Of a stretch of 64,000 nt of DNA, positions 1-7,949 are shown in pieces. Location of the stretch: positions 124,001 to 188,000 of the forward strand of contig NZ_FRCD01000001.1 of assembly GCF_900142785.1 (NCBI RefSeq). Direction: 5' to 3'. A program made the position numbers and the translations under genes. Source of the DNA: Chryseobacterium carnipullorum (GTDB lineage: Bacteria > Bacteroidota > Bacteroidia > Flavobacteriales > Weeksellaceae). The stretch's first letter is position 1. Every line of letters starts with the position of its first letter. The notes beneath the pieces were generated by a model. That model was not told where the DNA came from. It saw only the letters and a program-made list of their open reading frames with translations, and did not search any database.

Positions 1-1
1 G

Positions 2-136
2 GTGCATATAGAAACCGACAAAGAAATTATCATCAAAAAGGCAAATTTCCAGATCCTTCTGGTACAGCCCAACCATTTGAGTTTCTACGAAACGATCCGT
101 CAGAAGCTGCTTTGGGGAAGGGATAAAAGAAATTAG
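2..136 (+). CDS. nadK: NAD kinase, C-terminal end (partial)
   Basis: The 5' end is cut off by the window. The second reading frame is open for 44 codons to a TAG, and the last residues (PNHLSFYETIRQKLLWGRDK, then RN) resemble the C-terminal tail of Bacteroidota NAD kinases, which phosphorylate NAD to NADP with ATP in the cytosol. Frame 1 is also open here for 41 codons but gives no recognisable protein. The catalytic GGDG region lies outside the window, so the call rests on the tail alone. Confidence 0.7.
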   Translation: MHIETDKEIIIKKANFQILLVQPNHLSFYETIRQKLLWGRDKRN

Positions 137-137
137 T

Positions 138-172
138 AATTCCTCAAAAATGATTACCTTTACAGGAATTTT
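138..172 (+). terminator. possible weak terminator after nadK
   Basis: AATTCCT (138-144) can pair with AGGAATT (164-170), followed only by a short TT before A-rich sequence. The position just after the nadK stop fits a terminator, but the stem is short and the U-tract poor. Confidence 0.3.
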
Positions 173-207
173 AAAAACGCCTAATAATTTAAAATAAAAA
201 GTAAAAC

Positions 208-1278
208 ATGAGTAGAATTTTTCCGGCAGGAGTTGCCACAGGTCAATTAGTTACCGATATTTTTCAGTATGCTAAAGAAAACAAATTTGCACTGCCTGCA
301 GTCAATGTAATTGGTTCAAGCAATGTCAATGCTGTTATGGAAACTGCAGCAAAATTAAACTCTCCTGTCATTATCCAGTTTTCAAACGGTGGAGCAGCTT
401 TCAACGCAGGAAAAGGTTTAAGCAATGACGGGCAGAAAGCGGCTATTTTAGGATCTATCGCCGGAGCAAAACATATTCATACTCTTGCAGAAGCTTACGG
501 AGCAACTGTTATTTTACATACAGACCACTGTGCCAAGAAGTTATTACCTTGGATCGACGGATTATTAGATGCCAGCGAAGAGCATTATAAGCAAACGGGA
601 AAATCTCTTTATTCTTCTCACATGCTGGATCTTTCTGAAGAGTCTTTGGAAGAAAATCTGGAAATTTCAGCTCAGTATTTCGAAAGAATGGCTAAAATGC
701 AGATGACTCTTGAGGTGGAGATCGGTGTTACAGGAGGTGAAGAAGATGGAGTAGACAATTCTGATGTAGACAACTCTAAATTATATACTCAGCCGGAAGA
801 TATCGCCTATACTTACGAAAAATTAAAAGCTATTTCTGACAACTTTACCATTGCTGCGGCTTTCGGTAATGTACACGGAGTTTATAAGCCAGGAAATGTG
901 GTTCTTACCCCAAAAATCCTTGACAATTCTCAGAAATTTGTTCAGGAGAAATTCGGAACAACTGAAAAGCCAATCAATTTCGTATTCCACGGAGGTTCTG
1001 GTTCTACTTTAGAGGAGATCAGAGAAGCGATCGACTACGGAGTGATCAAAATGAATATTGATACTGACCTTCAGTTTGCTTACACAGAAGGAATCAGAGA
1101 TTATATGGTGAACAATATCGATTATTTAAGAGCGCAAATCGGAAACCCTGAGGGAGAAGAAAAACCTAATAAGAAATTCTACGATCCAAGAGCTTGGGTA
1201 AGAAAAGGTGAAGAAACTTTCTCTGCAAGACTGGTTAAAGCGTTTGAAGACTTAAATAACGTAAATACTTTAAAATAA
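208..1278 (+). CDS. fbaA: class II fructose-bisphosphate aldolase
   Basis: Zinc-dependent cytosolic aldolase that interconverts fructose 1,6-bisphosphate with dihydroxyacetone phosphate and glyceraldehyde 3-phosphate in glycolysis and gluconeogenesis. At 356 aa it is collinear with E. coli FbaA (359 aa). HTDHCAKKLLPWIDGLLDA starts at His104, so the catalytic Asp is D106 and the first zinc His is H107. FGNVHGVYKPGNV (later zinc His), FHGGSGS (phosphate loop) and MNIDTD are all present. The start ATG at 208 gives the family N-terminus SRIFPAG. It lies between nadK and accD in the same direction but probably has its own transcript. No anomaly seen. Confidence 0.97.
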   Translation: MSRIFPAGVATGQLVTDIFQYAKENKFALPAVNVIGSSNVNAVMETAAKLNSPVIIQFSNGGAAFNAGKGLSNDGQKAAILGSIAGAKHIHTLAEAYGATVILHTDHCAKKLLPWIDGLLDASEEHYKQTGKSLYSSHMLDLSEESLEENLEISAQYFERMAKMQMTLEVEIGVTGGEEDGVDNSDVDNSKLYTQPEDIAYTYEKLKAISDNFTIAAAFGNVHGVYKPGNVVLTPKILDNSQKFVQEKFGTTEKPINFVFHGGSGSTLEEIREAIDYGVIKMNIDTDLQFAYTEGIRDYMVNNIDYLRAQIGNPEGEEKPNKKFYDPRAWVRKGEETFSARLVKAFEDLNNVNTLK

Positions 1279-1284
1279 TTTTTT

Positions 1285-1360
1285 GTAAAAAGTAAAATGT
1301 ATAAAGTACAGAGTAGATTTAATGCTTTTGTCTTTATACATTTTACCTTTTACATTATAC
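1285..1360. repeat. inverted array of GTA-phased heptamers
   Basis: Between fbaA and accD, 1285-1319 reads as consecutive 7-base units that each begin with GTA (GTAAAAA, GTAAAAT, GTATAAA, GTACAGA, GTAGATT). The right half carries the same type of units on the other strand. As a result 1285-1306 and 1332-1353 form a 22-bp inverted repeat with a single G-U-type mismatch and a 25-base spacer. The hairpin has no following U-run, so it is not a normal terminator. Function unknown; it may be a dispersed genomic repeat. Confidence 0.75.
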
Positions 1361-1377
1361 ATTAATACAGACAAAAA

Positions 1378-2232
1378 ATGGCATTCGACTGGTTTAAAAG
1401 AAAAGCAAAAAACATTACCACCTCTACTGATGAAAAAAAGGATGTTCCCAAAGGCCTTTGGCATCAGACTCCATCAGGAAAAATAGTGGAGCATGATGAA
1501 TTGAGAAGAAACAGCTACGTTTCTCCTGAAGACGGATTTCACGTGAGAATAGGAAGTGCAGAATTTTTTGAAATCCTTTTTGACGAAGGTAAGTTCACTG
1601 AACTGGATGCCAATGTGGAAAGTATTGATATCTTAAACTTCAAAGATACAAAGCCTTATAAAGACCGTTTAAAAGAAGTAAGAGCAAAGACAAAGCTTAC
1701 AGACTCCATCAGAAATGCTGTAGGAACCGTAAAAGGAACTGAAATGGTAGTTTCTTGTATGGATTTTGCTTTTATCGGTGGATCTTTGGGTTCTGTAATG
1801 GGTGAAAAAATCAGAAGAGCGGTAGACTACTGTATCGCCAACAAACTTCCGTATATGATCATCTGTCAGTCCGGAGGGGCGAGAATGCAGGAAGCCACTT
1901 ACTCTCTGATGCAGCTTGCTAAAGTACAGGCTAAACTGGCTCAGCTTTCTGAAGCAGGCCTTCTGTACATCGCTTACCTTTGCGACCCTACTTTTGGAGG
2001 AATCACCGCTTCTTTTGCTATGACAGCCGATATTATCATGGCTGAACCGGGAGCGTTGATCGGTTTTGCAGGTCCCAGAGTGATCCGTGAAACCATCGGA
2101 AGAGATCTTCCGGAAGGGTTCCAGACCTCTGAATTCCTACAGGAAAAAGGATTTGTAGATTTCATCGTAAAAAGAACTGAAATTAAAGATACGGTAGCTA
2201 AAACAGTGAATTTATTAGCTGTAAACGCTTAA
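1378..2232 (+). CDS. accD: acetyl-CoA carboxylase carboxyltransferase beta subunit, zinc-ribbon-less
   Basis: Beta subunit of the carboxyltransferase half of acetyl-CoA carboxylase. With AccA it transfers the carboxyl group from biotinyl-AccB to acetyl-CoA, the first step of fatty acid synthesis. The 284 aa contain the crotonase-like core with [11 protein letters not shown], the Gly-rich [11 protein letters not shown] segment and FAGPRVI. The family's N-terminal zinc ribbon normally has two Cys-x2-Cys pairs (as in CPSCG). Here the equivalent region (about residues 25-55, [11 protein letters not shown] and [10 protein letters not shown]) has no cysteine. To my knowledge this is usual in Flavobacteriia, so the gene is probably functional. 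Confidence 0.96.
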   Translation: MAFDWFKRKAKNITTSTDEKKDVPKGLWHQTPSGKIVEHDELRRNSYVSPEDGFHVRIGSAEFFEILFDEGKFTELDANVESIDILNFKDTKPYKDRLKEVRAKTKLTDSIRNAVGTVKGTEMVVSCMDFAFIGGSLGSVMGEKIRRAVDYCIANKLPYMIICQSGGARMQEATYSLMQLAKVQAKLAQLSEAGLLYIAYLCDPTFGGITASFAMTADIIMAEPGALIGFAGPRVIRETIGRDLPEGFQTSEFLQEKGFVDFIVKRTEIKDTVAKTVNLLAVNA

Positions 2233-2253
2233 GATCTGTAACAAACACTATAC

Positions 2254-2283
2254 AATCTCTCTCTAATTAGGGAGAGATTTTTA
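2254..2283 (+). terminator. rho-independent terminator after accD
   Basis: A 10-bp stem AATCTCTCTC / GGGAGAGATT (2254-2263 with 2270-2279, one G-U pair) has a 6-base loop and runs into TTTTTATTT. It ends only a few bases before the next ATG at 2287, so that gene is either read through the terminator or starts later. Confidence 0.85.
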
Positions 2284-2286
2284 TTT

Positions 2287-2796
2287 ATGAGGACTTTCAA
2301 GATATTTTTTAATACCATCCGAAGCATGAGCCTGAAAAAGATCATGCGTTTGTTATCGTTGCTCCTTCCCCATCCACTTTTTGCATTATTAAGTTTTCAT
2401 GCAACGGTACAGGCTTTTGCCATTGCTCAGAAAAAATTCCCCAAAACAGCCTCTAATAATGGCATTGGTAACGCTTTCAGACACGCGCTCTGGTGCTGTT
2501 TTATTATGATGTACTGCTGCAAGGTATCTTCTCCGGAAAAAGCACTGGATTTCTGCAAAAGAATAACGGATATGCATGAGGAACTTTTTCCCAATCAGCC
2601 TTTGGAAACCAAAATGGATCTTCACAACAACAAAATCGGCATGGACTATTTCATGGAGCTTCTTCCTGGAATCCACCGCCAGTTTTTTGAGAAAAGCTTT
2701 TTTATTGACAGCCTTGCTAAAAAAATGGATGATGCCAAGGTTTTAAAAAACCTGGATGATGACTTTGAGGGATATCTGGTTTATCTTGAAGAATAA
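2287..2796 (+). CDS. DUF6973-like protein of unknown function
   Basis: 169 aa. Around residues 50-130 it has the pattern N-x2-G-NAFRHALW, then HEELFP, then MDLHNNKIGMDYF. I recognise this arrangement of conserved Asn, His, Glu and Asp from the DUF6973 family; no function is established. The N-terminus is basic and hydrophobic (LLSLLLPHPLFALLSFHATVQAF is mostly apolar), suggesting a membrane anchor or signal segment. The first ATG (2287) abuts the accD terminator. Met14 (2326, MSLKKIMRLL) is an equally good start and would leave room for a leader. The family assignment is from memory of the motif only. Confidence 0.6.
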   Translation: MRTFKIFFNTIRSMSLKKIMRLLSLLLPHPLFALLSFHATVQAFAIAQKKFPKTASNNGIGNAFRHALWCCFIMMYCCKVSSPEKALDFCKRITDMHEELFPNQPLETKMDLHNNKIGMDYFMELLPGIHRQFFEKSFFIDSLAKKMDDAKVLKNLDDDFEGYLVYLEE

Positions 2797-3032
2797 TTTC
2801 CTGTATTCAACCACAAACGTCTTATTCAAAATAACACTTTAGAAATTTTAACGGGTTTAATATAATTCTTGATAAGACGTCCCTATTATATGAAAATTTT
2901 AGATTTTCAAATACTTAAATGCTCTTATCAGTAGTATGACAGTAACTTTATAGAATCTTAAGTGTTTAAAAACTTATGCCTCTTTGTGGTTTAAAGTTTT
3001 TTTGATAAGTTTAACAATCTTAATTCAATAAA

Positions 3033-4436
3033 ATGGTCCTCAGCAGAATTTGGTCGGCTTTTATTATCATTGCCATTGGCATTGCCAGCATTAAATACGT
3101 TTCGTCTGGCCACTACAAAACCATATTTAACGATATGGTGGTAGGAAAAGGCGGTGACACGGTTCAGATCGCTTCACAACCGATGAATTTGCTTACTCCG
3201 ATGGTGAGGGACAGTCTCATGAAAAAAAATGATTTTGCAGACCGCAGGATCCATTATAAAACAGATTCTTTAAAACAGAATGTAAAAGTCTACAGAGTTC
3301 AGGAATCAGACGGGGTGATCGGGACTTCGGAAACCGCAGTGAAGATCTGTATCGGCCTGATCGGGATCATGACCCTTTTTATGGGATTCATGAGTATTGC
3401 TGAAAAAGCTGGCGGAATTAATCTTTTAAGCCGTTTTATCCAGCCTTTTTTCTCGAAGTTATTTCCTGATATCCCTAAAAACCATCCGGCTTTCGGGCAT
3501 ATGCTGATGAATTTCAGCGCCAATCTTCTTGGACTGGACAATGCTGCTACCCCGTTTGGATTAAAAGCCATGGAAAGCCTTCAAACGTTAAATCCCAATA
3601 AAGATACCGCCAGCAATTCACAGATCATGTTTCTATGTCTCCATGCAGGTGGAATGACGCTTATTCCGGTATCTATTATTGCCATCAGAGCCTCAATGGG
3701 ATCTAAAACTCCGACTGATATTTTTCTTCCCTGCATGATTGCTACTTTTGCAGCGACAATGGCAGCTATGATCATTGTATCTCTTTACCAGAAGATCAAT
3801 CTTCTCCGCCCGGTAGTGATTGCTTATGTAGGAGGAATTTCAGCTGTAATTGCTCTACTCGTAGTTTATTTGGTTCAATTAAGTAAAGATGAACTTGATA
3901 CTTTCAGTAAGGTTTTAAGTAACGGATTAATTCTTTTTATTTTCCTGGCTATAGTTCTTGGAGCTGTTTATAAAAAAATCAATGTTTTTGATGCTTTTAT
4001 TGAAGGTGCGAAAGAAGGATTTACAACCTGTGTTAAAATTATTCCTTATTTGGTAGGAATGTTAATTGCCATTTCACTGCTTAGAACGTCAGGAGTTTTT
4101 GATGTGATTATCGACGGAATGAAATGGGTGGCTTCTGTTGTGAATTTCGATCCCCGTTTTGTGGATGGCCTTCCAACAGCATTGATAAAGCCTCTCTCCG
4201 GTTCGGGAGCCCGTGGAATGATGGTTGATACCATGTCAACTTTTGGTGCGGATAGTTTCCAGGGCAAGCTTGCAGCGGTACTTCAGGGAAGCTCAGATAC
4301 AACGTTTTATGTTATTGCAGTTTACTTTGGAGCAGTCGCTGTAAAGAATACGAGATACACGGTAATTGCTATGCTTCTGGCCGATTTAGTTGGGGTTGTT
4401 ACGGCGATTGCGCTGGCGTATTTGTTTTTTGCTTAA
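3033..4436 (+). CDS. nucleoside-recognition (Gate) domain membrane protein, SpmA-SpmB fusion type
   Basis: 467-aa polytopic inner-membrane protein. The N-terminal half has the SpmA-type gate segment (GLDNAATPFGLKAMESL, then LHAGGMTLIPVSIIAIR). The C-terminal half has the SpmB-type segment (LPTALIKPLSGSGARGMMV and GSSDTTFYVIAVYFGAV). In Bacillus these are two spore-maturation proteins. In non-sporing Bacteroidota the fused form is common and its substrate is unknown. Residues 25-95 form a hydrophilic loop after the first helix. It is single-gene, and the 236 bases upstream hold no other gene. Confidence 0.85.
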   Translation: MVLSRIWSAFIIIAIGIASIKYVSSGHYKTIFNDMVVGKGGDTVQIASQPMNLLTPMVRDSLMKKNDFADRRIHYKTDSLKQNVKVYRVQESDGVIGTSETAVKICIGLIGIMTLFMGFMSIAEKAGGINLLSRFIQPFFSKLFPDIPKNHPAFGHMLMNFSANLLGLDNAATPFGLKAMESLQTLNPNKDTASNSQIMFLCLHAGGMTLIPVSIIAIRASMGSKTPTDIFLPCMIATFAATMAAMIIVSLYQKINLLRPVVIAYVGGISAVIALLVVYLVQLSKDELDTFSKVLSNGLILFIFLAIVLGAVYKKINVFDAFIEGAKEGFTTCVKIIPYLVGMLIAISLLRTSGVFDVIIDGMKWVASVVNFDPRFVDGLPTALIKPLSGSGARGMMVDTMSTFGADSFQGKLAAVLQGSSDTTFYVIAVYFGAVAVKNTRYTVIAMLLADLVGVVTAIALAYLFFA

Positions 4437-4626
4437 AAAAAGGGGGCTTCGTATCAATATAATTTAAGTGAAGATATCATAAAAACGTACTCTCTTGTAG
4501 ATGATTGAACCTTAAAAATCAGCAGATCAGAGTCCATCAGTTAAAAAATATTTAATAATAAAACATCATCAAAATTCAGGAATCAATCTTCTGCATTAAT
4601 TTTAGACTATAAACTTCAAATCAATT

Positions 4627-5019
4627 ATGATCACAGATAAAGAATTCACATTAAGATTAATACGTCAGCTAAGTCAGGCATTGGAAAAACTGATCTTAGA
4701 TAAGCCTGAGGAAAGTTTGATGCAGAAAGAATTAGACTTCGATTCCTTGATGAAAGATATTTTCAAAATAGATTTCACCGAAATTTCTTCAAAATCAAAA
4801 GAAGAGATTATCGCCATTGTCAATGAAAGACAGGAAAGAGACCACAAAGATTATTACGAAATGCTGGGCAATCTTTTCTATTTTAAAGGCAAGCAGGATG
4901 GCAATAAAGACTTCTTAGACAAGTCCAAAACGTTCTATGAACTTTATCTCCAGACCAGCGGTATATTTGCGCTTCCTGTGATTAACAGAATCAACGAAAT
5001 GAAAAAAGCACTTGAATAA
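4627..5019 (+). CDS. small helical protein of unknown function
   Basis: 130 aa, no signal peptide or membrane segment. It looks almost entirely alpha-helical, rich in Lys, Glu, Leu and Ile, and reads like a TPR-type or DUF6483-type cytosolic protein (YYEMLGNLFYFKGKQDGNKDFLDKSK resembles one TPR-like hairpin). Family not assigned. It is convergent with tonB, and its stop codon lies inside the shared terminator hairpin. The 190 bases upstream contain no recognisable promoter. Confidence 0.8.
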   Translation: MITDKEFTLRLIRQLSQALEKLILDKPEESLMQKELDFDSLMKDIFKIDFTEISSKSKEEIIAIVNERQERDHKDYYEMLGNLFYFKGKQDGNKDFLDKSKTFYELYLQTSGIFALPVINRINEMKKALE

Positions 5020-5028
5020 AGTGCTTTT
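5004..5028. terminator. bidirectional terminator between convergent genes
   Basis: AAAAGCACTT (5004-5013) pairs perfectly with AAGTGCTTTT (5019-5028) around the 5-base loop GAATA. T-runs lie on both strands. The stop codon of the rightward gene lies in the loop and right arm; the tonB-like gene ends at 5034 on the other strand. Confidence 0.85.
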
Positions 5029-5033
5029 GTATG

Positions 5034-5921
5034 TTAGAATGTGATTTTATAAGTTCCGGTGGAGGATGTACTTGCTTTCTCCGCTTTTACATACTTTTTA
5101 ACCCAGGATACTCCGGTAGAGGAAATACATGGATCTGATGCTCCTCCTGACCGTCTTGCAGAAACTACATTTCCAGCTTTATCCACCGTATAGGCAATAG
5201 TGATGGTTCCGCTTGCCGTACAGCTATTACTTGGCTGTGCACCACCTCTTCCCATGGTTCCGGGGATATATCCTATCAGCTTTCTATCGATTCCTACTTT
5301 GCTGTCTCCGTTTCCGTCACCACCTAATGGATCTCCGGCGTTTCCGATTCCTTCACCTGTTCCCTGGCTTCCGGCTTTTGTTCCTCTTCCTCTGATCAGA
5401 TTTCCGATGGCTGCAGTTCCTTTTCCGTCACCGTTGCCTGTTTTAGAGTTAGCTGTTGCCGCACCTGATTTTTTAGTATTCTTGGAAGCACTTGAGCTTG
5501 TAGCGGTTTTATTATCTGTTTTTTTAGATTCTTCCTTTTTGGGAACGCTTACTTTAGAATTGTTTCCGGTAATCACCTTTTCTTTAACCTCTGTTTTCTT
5601 TGGTTCCGGTGCCGGTTCAGGTTTTACCACTGTTTTAGTTTCAGGAACCGGTGTTTCAGCGGGTTCGGGAGTTATTTCTTCAGTAGCGGCAGCTAAACTT
5701 CCCGGTTGATCTGCAGGTTCTTCTATACCCTTCCCGTTTCTGTTATCCCCAAAATTGACAAGCATGGTCGTCACGACTTCATCAGGCTGTTTGTCTAGCT
5801 CCGGTTTTAATTTATAAAGAAAAACAAAAAGCAAAATTCCAGACCAAATAAGGATAGAAAGTATCGCACTTTTTATCCTGTCTCTGTTTTGCTCGTTTTT
5901 GTTTACCGTGTAACTTTTCAT
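5034..5921 (-). CDS. energy transducer TonB-like protein
   Basis: 295 aa. Short cytoplasmic N-terminus, one membrane helix (about residues 19-38, IKSAILSILIWSGILLFVFL), then a Pro/Glu/Lys-rich periplasmic spacer (about 80-125), a Ser/Lys/Asn/Gly-rich linker, and a C-terminal TonB-type domain (GTITIAYTVDKAGNVVSARR). TonB proteins transmit proton-motive force captured by ExbB/ExbD to outer-membrane receptors. The long Gly/Asn linker and the two cysteines flanking the C-terminal domain differ from E. coli TonB. It is last in the exbB-exbD-tonB operon. Overall it resembles Bacteroidota TonB/TolA-type transducers; which receptors it serves is not visible. Confidence 0.88.
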   Translation of the reverse strand: MKSYTVNKNEQNRDRIKSAILSILIWSGILLFVFLYKLKPELDKQPDEVVTTMLVNFGDNRNGKGIEEPADQPGSLAAATEEITPEPAETPVPETKTVVKPEPAPEPKKTEVKEKVITGNNSKVSVPKKEESKKTDNKTATSSSASKNTKKSGAATANSKTGNGDGKGTAAIGNLIRGRGTKAGSQGTGEGIGNAGDPLGGDGNGDSKVGIDRKLIGYIPGTMGRGGAQPSNSCTASGTITIAYTVDKAGNVVSARRSGGASDPCISSTGVSWVKKYVKAEKASTSSTGTYKITF

Positions 5922-5954
5922 TTTAAATGCTTGTTTCCGACTGTTTCGGAGTCA

Positions 5955-6353
5955 TTATTTATCTTTAACTGTTGCGATCGCAATATTAAATTTATTCTTT
6001 TCCGCAATTTCCATGACAAAGACCACATCTTTATGCATGGTATTTTCATCTGCACGAATGGTAAAAGACCTGTTGGTTTGATTGGTTAATTTACTCACAA
6101 TCAATGGTTCCAGTTGTTCTCTTGTCACAGGCGTATCATCTACAAAATAAGATCCGTCCGGTTTGATGCTCACTGTCAAAGGATTGGGAATATTATCTTC
6201 TACCGCTCCCGCTTTTGGTAACTTTACATCAATCGCACTTTGATTGGCGGCTGATGAAGTGATCATAAAGAAGATCAGCATCAGCAAGATAACATCGGTC
6301 ATCGCTGCCAAACTGAATTCGGGATTCGCTTTATTTCTTCTCTGAATTTTCAT
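5955..6353 (-). CDS. exbD: biopolymer transport protein ExbD/TolR
   Basis: 132 aa, single N-terminal membrane helix (FSLAAMTDVILLMLIFFMIT). Its Asp (AMTDV, residue 19) is the conserved proton-pathway aspartate, and a periplasmic domain follows. With ExbB it forms the proton channel that energises TonB. It lies between exbB (92-base gap) and the tonB-like gene (34-base gap), so the three are almost certainly one operon. ExbD and TolR cannot be told apart by sequence alone; the TonB-like neighbour favours ExbD. Confidence 0.92.
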   Translation of the reverse strand: MKIQRRNKANPEFSLAAMTDVILLMLIFFMITSSAANQSAIDVKLPKAGAVEDNIPNPLTVSIKPDGSYFVDDTPVTREQLEPLIVSKLTNQTNRSFTIRADENTMHKDVVFVMEIAEKNKFNIAIATVKDK

Positions 6354-6444
6354 CTGTTTACTTTTACTTTTTTATTGGTCAGATGGAATTGCTTAATCCC
6401 TTAGTATTTGAAAATATTCTGGTAAGCAATTTCATAAGAAAGAT

Positions 6445-7149
6445 CTATAAAGGTTTGTTGATAAGGTCTAAGAATTCTCCAGACATATTCTGTGCTTTTA
6501 ATACAAACCTGTCAATTCTGGTTAATAGGATATTGTAGAAAAAGTTAGCAGGAATTGCTACTGCCAAACCTACCGCCGTCTGCCCCAACGCCGTATAAAT
6601 ACCTTCAGATAATGTTTTCGGAGAGAATGAGCCTGTTGCATGAGATAGGTTAAAGAAGGCGATAATCATCCCGATAACCGTACCCAGAAGTCCCAACATC
6701 GGAGCGATACTTGGTACCACCGCCAAAAGGTTAAGATTTTTCTCCATATTGGCCACTTCTACCTGAGCCTGAGATTCCATGGCACTTACAATATCAGAAA
6801 CAGGACGTCCCAGTCTTGAAATCCCTTTTTCCAGAATTCTTCCTTCCGGAGAGTTTTGCTTTTTAGCATAATCTGCGGCAGATTCTATCTTTCCTTCTCT
6901 GATAAAATCTTCAATATTCTCCATAAAATTGGCATCTGTTTTTGAAGTCAGTCTTTTAATAAAGAAAAAACGTTCAAAAAACAGGTACAGTGAAAACACA
7001 CCTAAAGCCAAAACGACAAACATCACTATTTTAGCAAAAGCCCCTCCATGAAACATGATTTTCCAAAATGAAAATTCTAAATCGTCTGTTGCCACTGCAG
7101 GAGCAGTAATCTGTGCAAATAAAATCTGAGTAAGTTCCGTTAACAGCAT
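6445..7149 (-). CDS. exbB: MotA/TolQ/ExbB proton channel family protein
   Basis: 234-aa inner-membrane protein with three membrane helices: about 35-60, then after a cytoplasmic loop about 145-170 (LGLLGTVIGMIIAFF) and 190-215 (ALGQTAVGLAVAIPANFFYN). The GTVIGM and TAVGLAVAIPA segments are typical of ExbB/TolQ. It is the first gene of the operon and forms the stator-like channel with ExbD. Confidence 0.93.
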   Translation of the reverse strand: MLLTELTQILFAQITAPAVATDDLEFSFWKIMFHGGAFAKIVMFVVLALGVFSLYLFFERFFFIKRLTSKTDANFMENIEDFIREGKIESAADYAKKQNSPEGRILEKGISRLGRPVSDIVSAMESQAQVEVANMEKNLNLLAVVPSIAPMLGLLGTVIGMIIAFFNLSHATGSFSPKTLSEGIYTALGQTAVGLAVAIPANFFYNILLTRIDRFVLKAQNMSGEFLDLINKPL

Positions 7150-7178
7150 TAATGTGAATTTTTATAAAATTTTAACGA

Positions 7179-7186
7179 CAAATGTA
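7179..7186 (-). promoter_or_regulatory. candidate -7 element for the exbB operon
   Basis: Reading leftward, TACATTTG matches the Bacteroidota -7 consensus TAnnTTTG, 30 bases before the exbB start. I see no convincing -33 TTG. Confidence 0.4.
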
Positions 7187-7319
7187 GTGGAATATTATGA
7201 ATTGCTCTCTTAAAAATTGCTTAAAAACAACTTAAAGTTTGTTATGATTATAAGACAGCAAATATCTTTCCAAAAGAAATTTTGAAAAGATATTCGATAT
7301 AAAAAGGATGAGAAAACGA

Positions 7320-7781
7320 CTAGTCCTCGTCTATATTGATAGCATCCTGCTTAAATTCGCATTTTAAACGGAATGGAATCGGTGTATCTGATCCTGTATA
7401 GAAATCGTCAATAGTCCCTTTCCATATGACCTGAAGCTCGCCTTCCTCGTTCGTCTCAAACAGGAGCTCATTATCATAGATAAAAGCATCCTCGTCATCG
7501 AATAAATCAACTTCGGTGTAGGTTTCTTCCTCAGAATCATCAATCCTGATTAATTTTCCTTCGATATCCTTCGAATCAATAGGGAAATCAAAAATTTCAA
7601 GTGAAAGCTGCGGAAAGTTGTACTGTAATGAATCATCATCTACATGATCCAAACTGTCATCCGTTAAAATTTCAACTTCTAAAAAGTGCTGTTGATTGCT
7701 GTAGACCGCCTTACAATAAGTGTTTCTAATATTGTATTTTAGGGTCTCCTCCGGATGGTAAATTTTTAAAATCCCTTTCAT
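7320..7781 (-). CDS. acidic hypothetical protein
   Basis: 153 aa, very rich in Asp and Glu, no signal peptide or membrane helix. The alternation of beta-type segments (LKCEFKQDAI, LQVIWKGTIDDF) suggests an all-beta cytosolic protein. I do not recognise the family. It is monocistronic, with a TAnnTTTG-type element (7830-7837) about 50 bases upstream. Confidence 0.82.
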   Translation of the reverse strand: MKGILKIYHPEETLKYNIRNTYCKAVYSNQQHFLEVEILTDDSLDHVDDDSLQYNFPQLSLEIFDFPIDSKDIEGKLIRIDDSEEETYTEVDLFDDEDAFIYDNELLFETNEEGELQVIWKGTIDDFYTGSDTPIPFRLKCEFKQDAINIDED

Positions 7782-7829
7782 TATTTCTTAAAAAAGAGCT
7801 GTAATAATATGATTGTTAAATGTTATGGA

Positions 7830-7837
7830 CAAAGATA
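7830..7837 (-). promoter_or_regulatory. candidate -7 element for the acidic protein gene
   Basis: Leftward TATCTTTG matches TAnnTTTG, 48 bases before the start at 7781. No clear -33 TTG at the expected distance. Confidence 0.35.
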
Positions 7838-7922
7838 AAAAATTGATTCAAAGTTGAAAATATTTTGAAAATTATTTTTTTAAATCATTATGATTGATTA
7901 TTCCGTATAAGCCAATAATACT

Positions 7923-7930
7923 TACTTTTG
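7923..7930 (+). promoter_or_regulatory. candidate -7 element for the DUF885 gene
   Basis: TACTTTTG matches TAnnTTTG, 19 bases before the ATG at 7950, implying a very short leader. The nearest upstream TTG (7894-7896) is 26 bases away, longer than the usual spacing of about 19. Confidence 0.45.
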
Positions 7931-7949
7931 CTGCATAAAGATTCTGAAA

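Noticed and set aside
5200..5709. Long Pro/Phe-rich open frame opposite the tonB-like gene
   Set aside because: Antisense shadow of the Gly/Ser/Pro-rich linker; no own signals.
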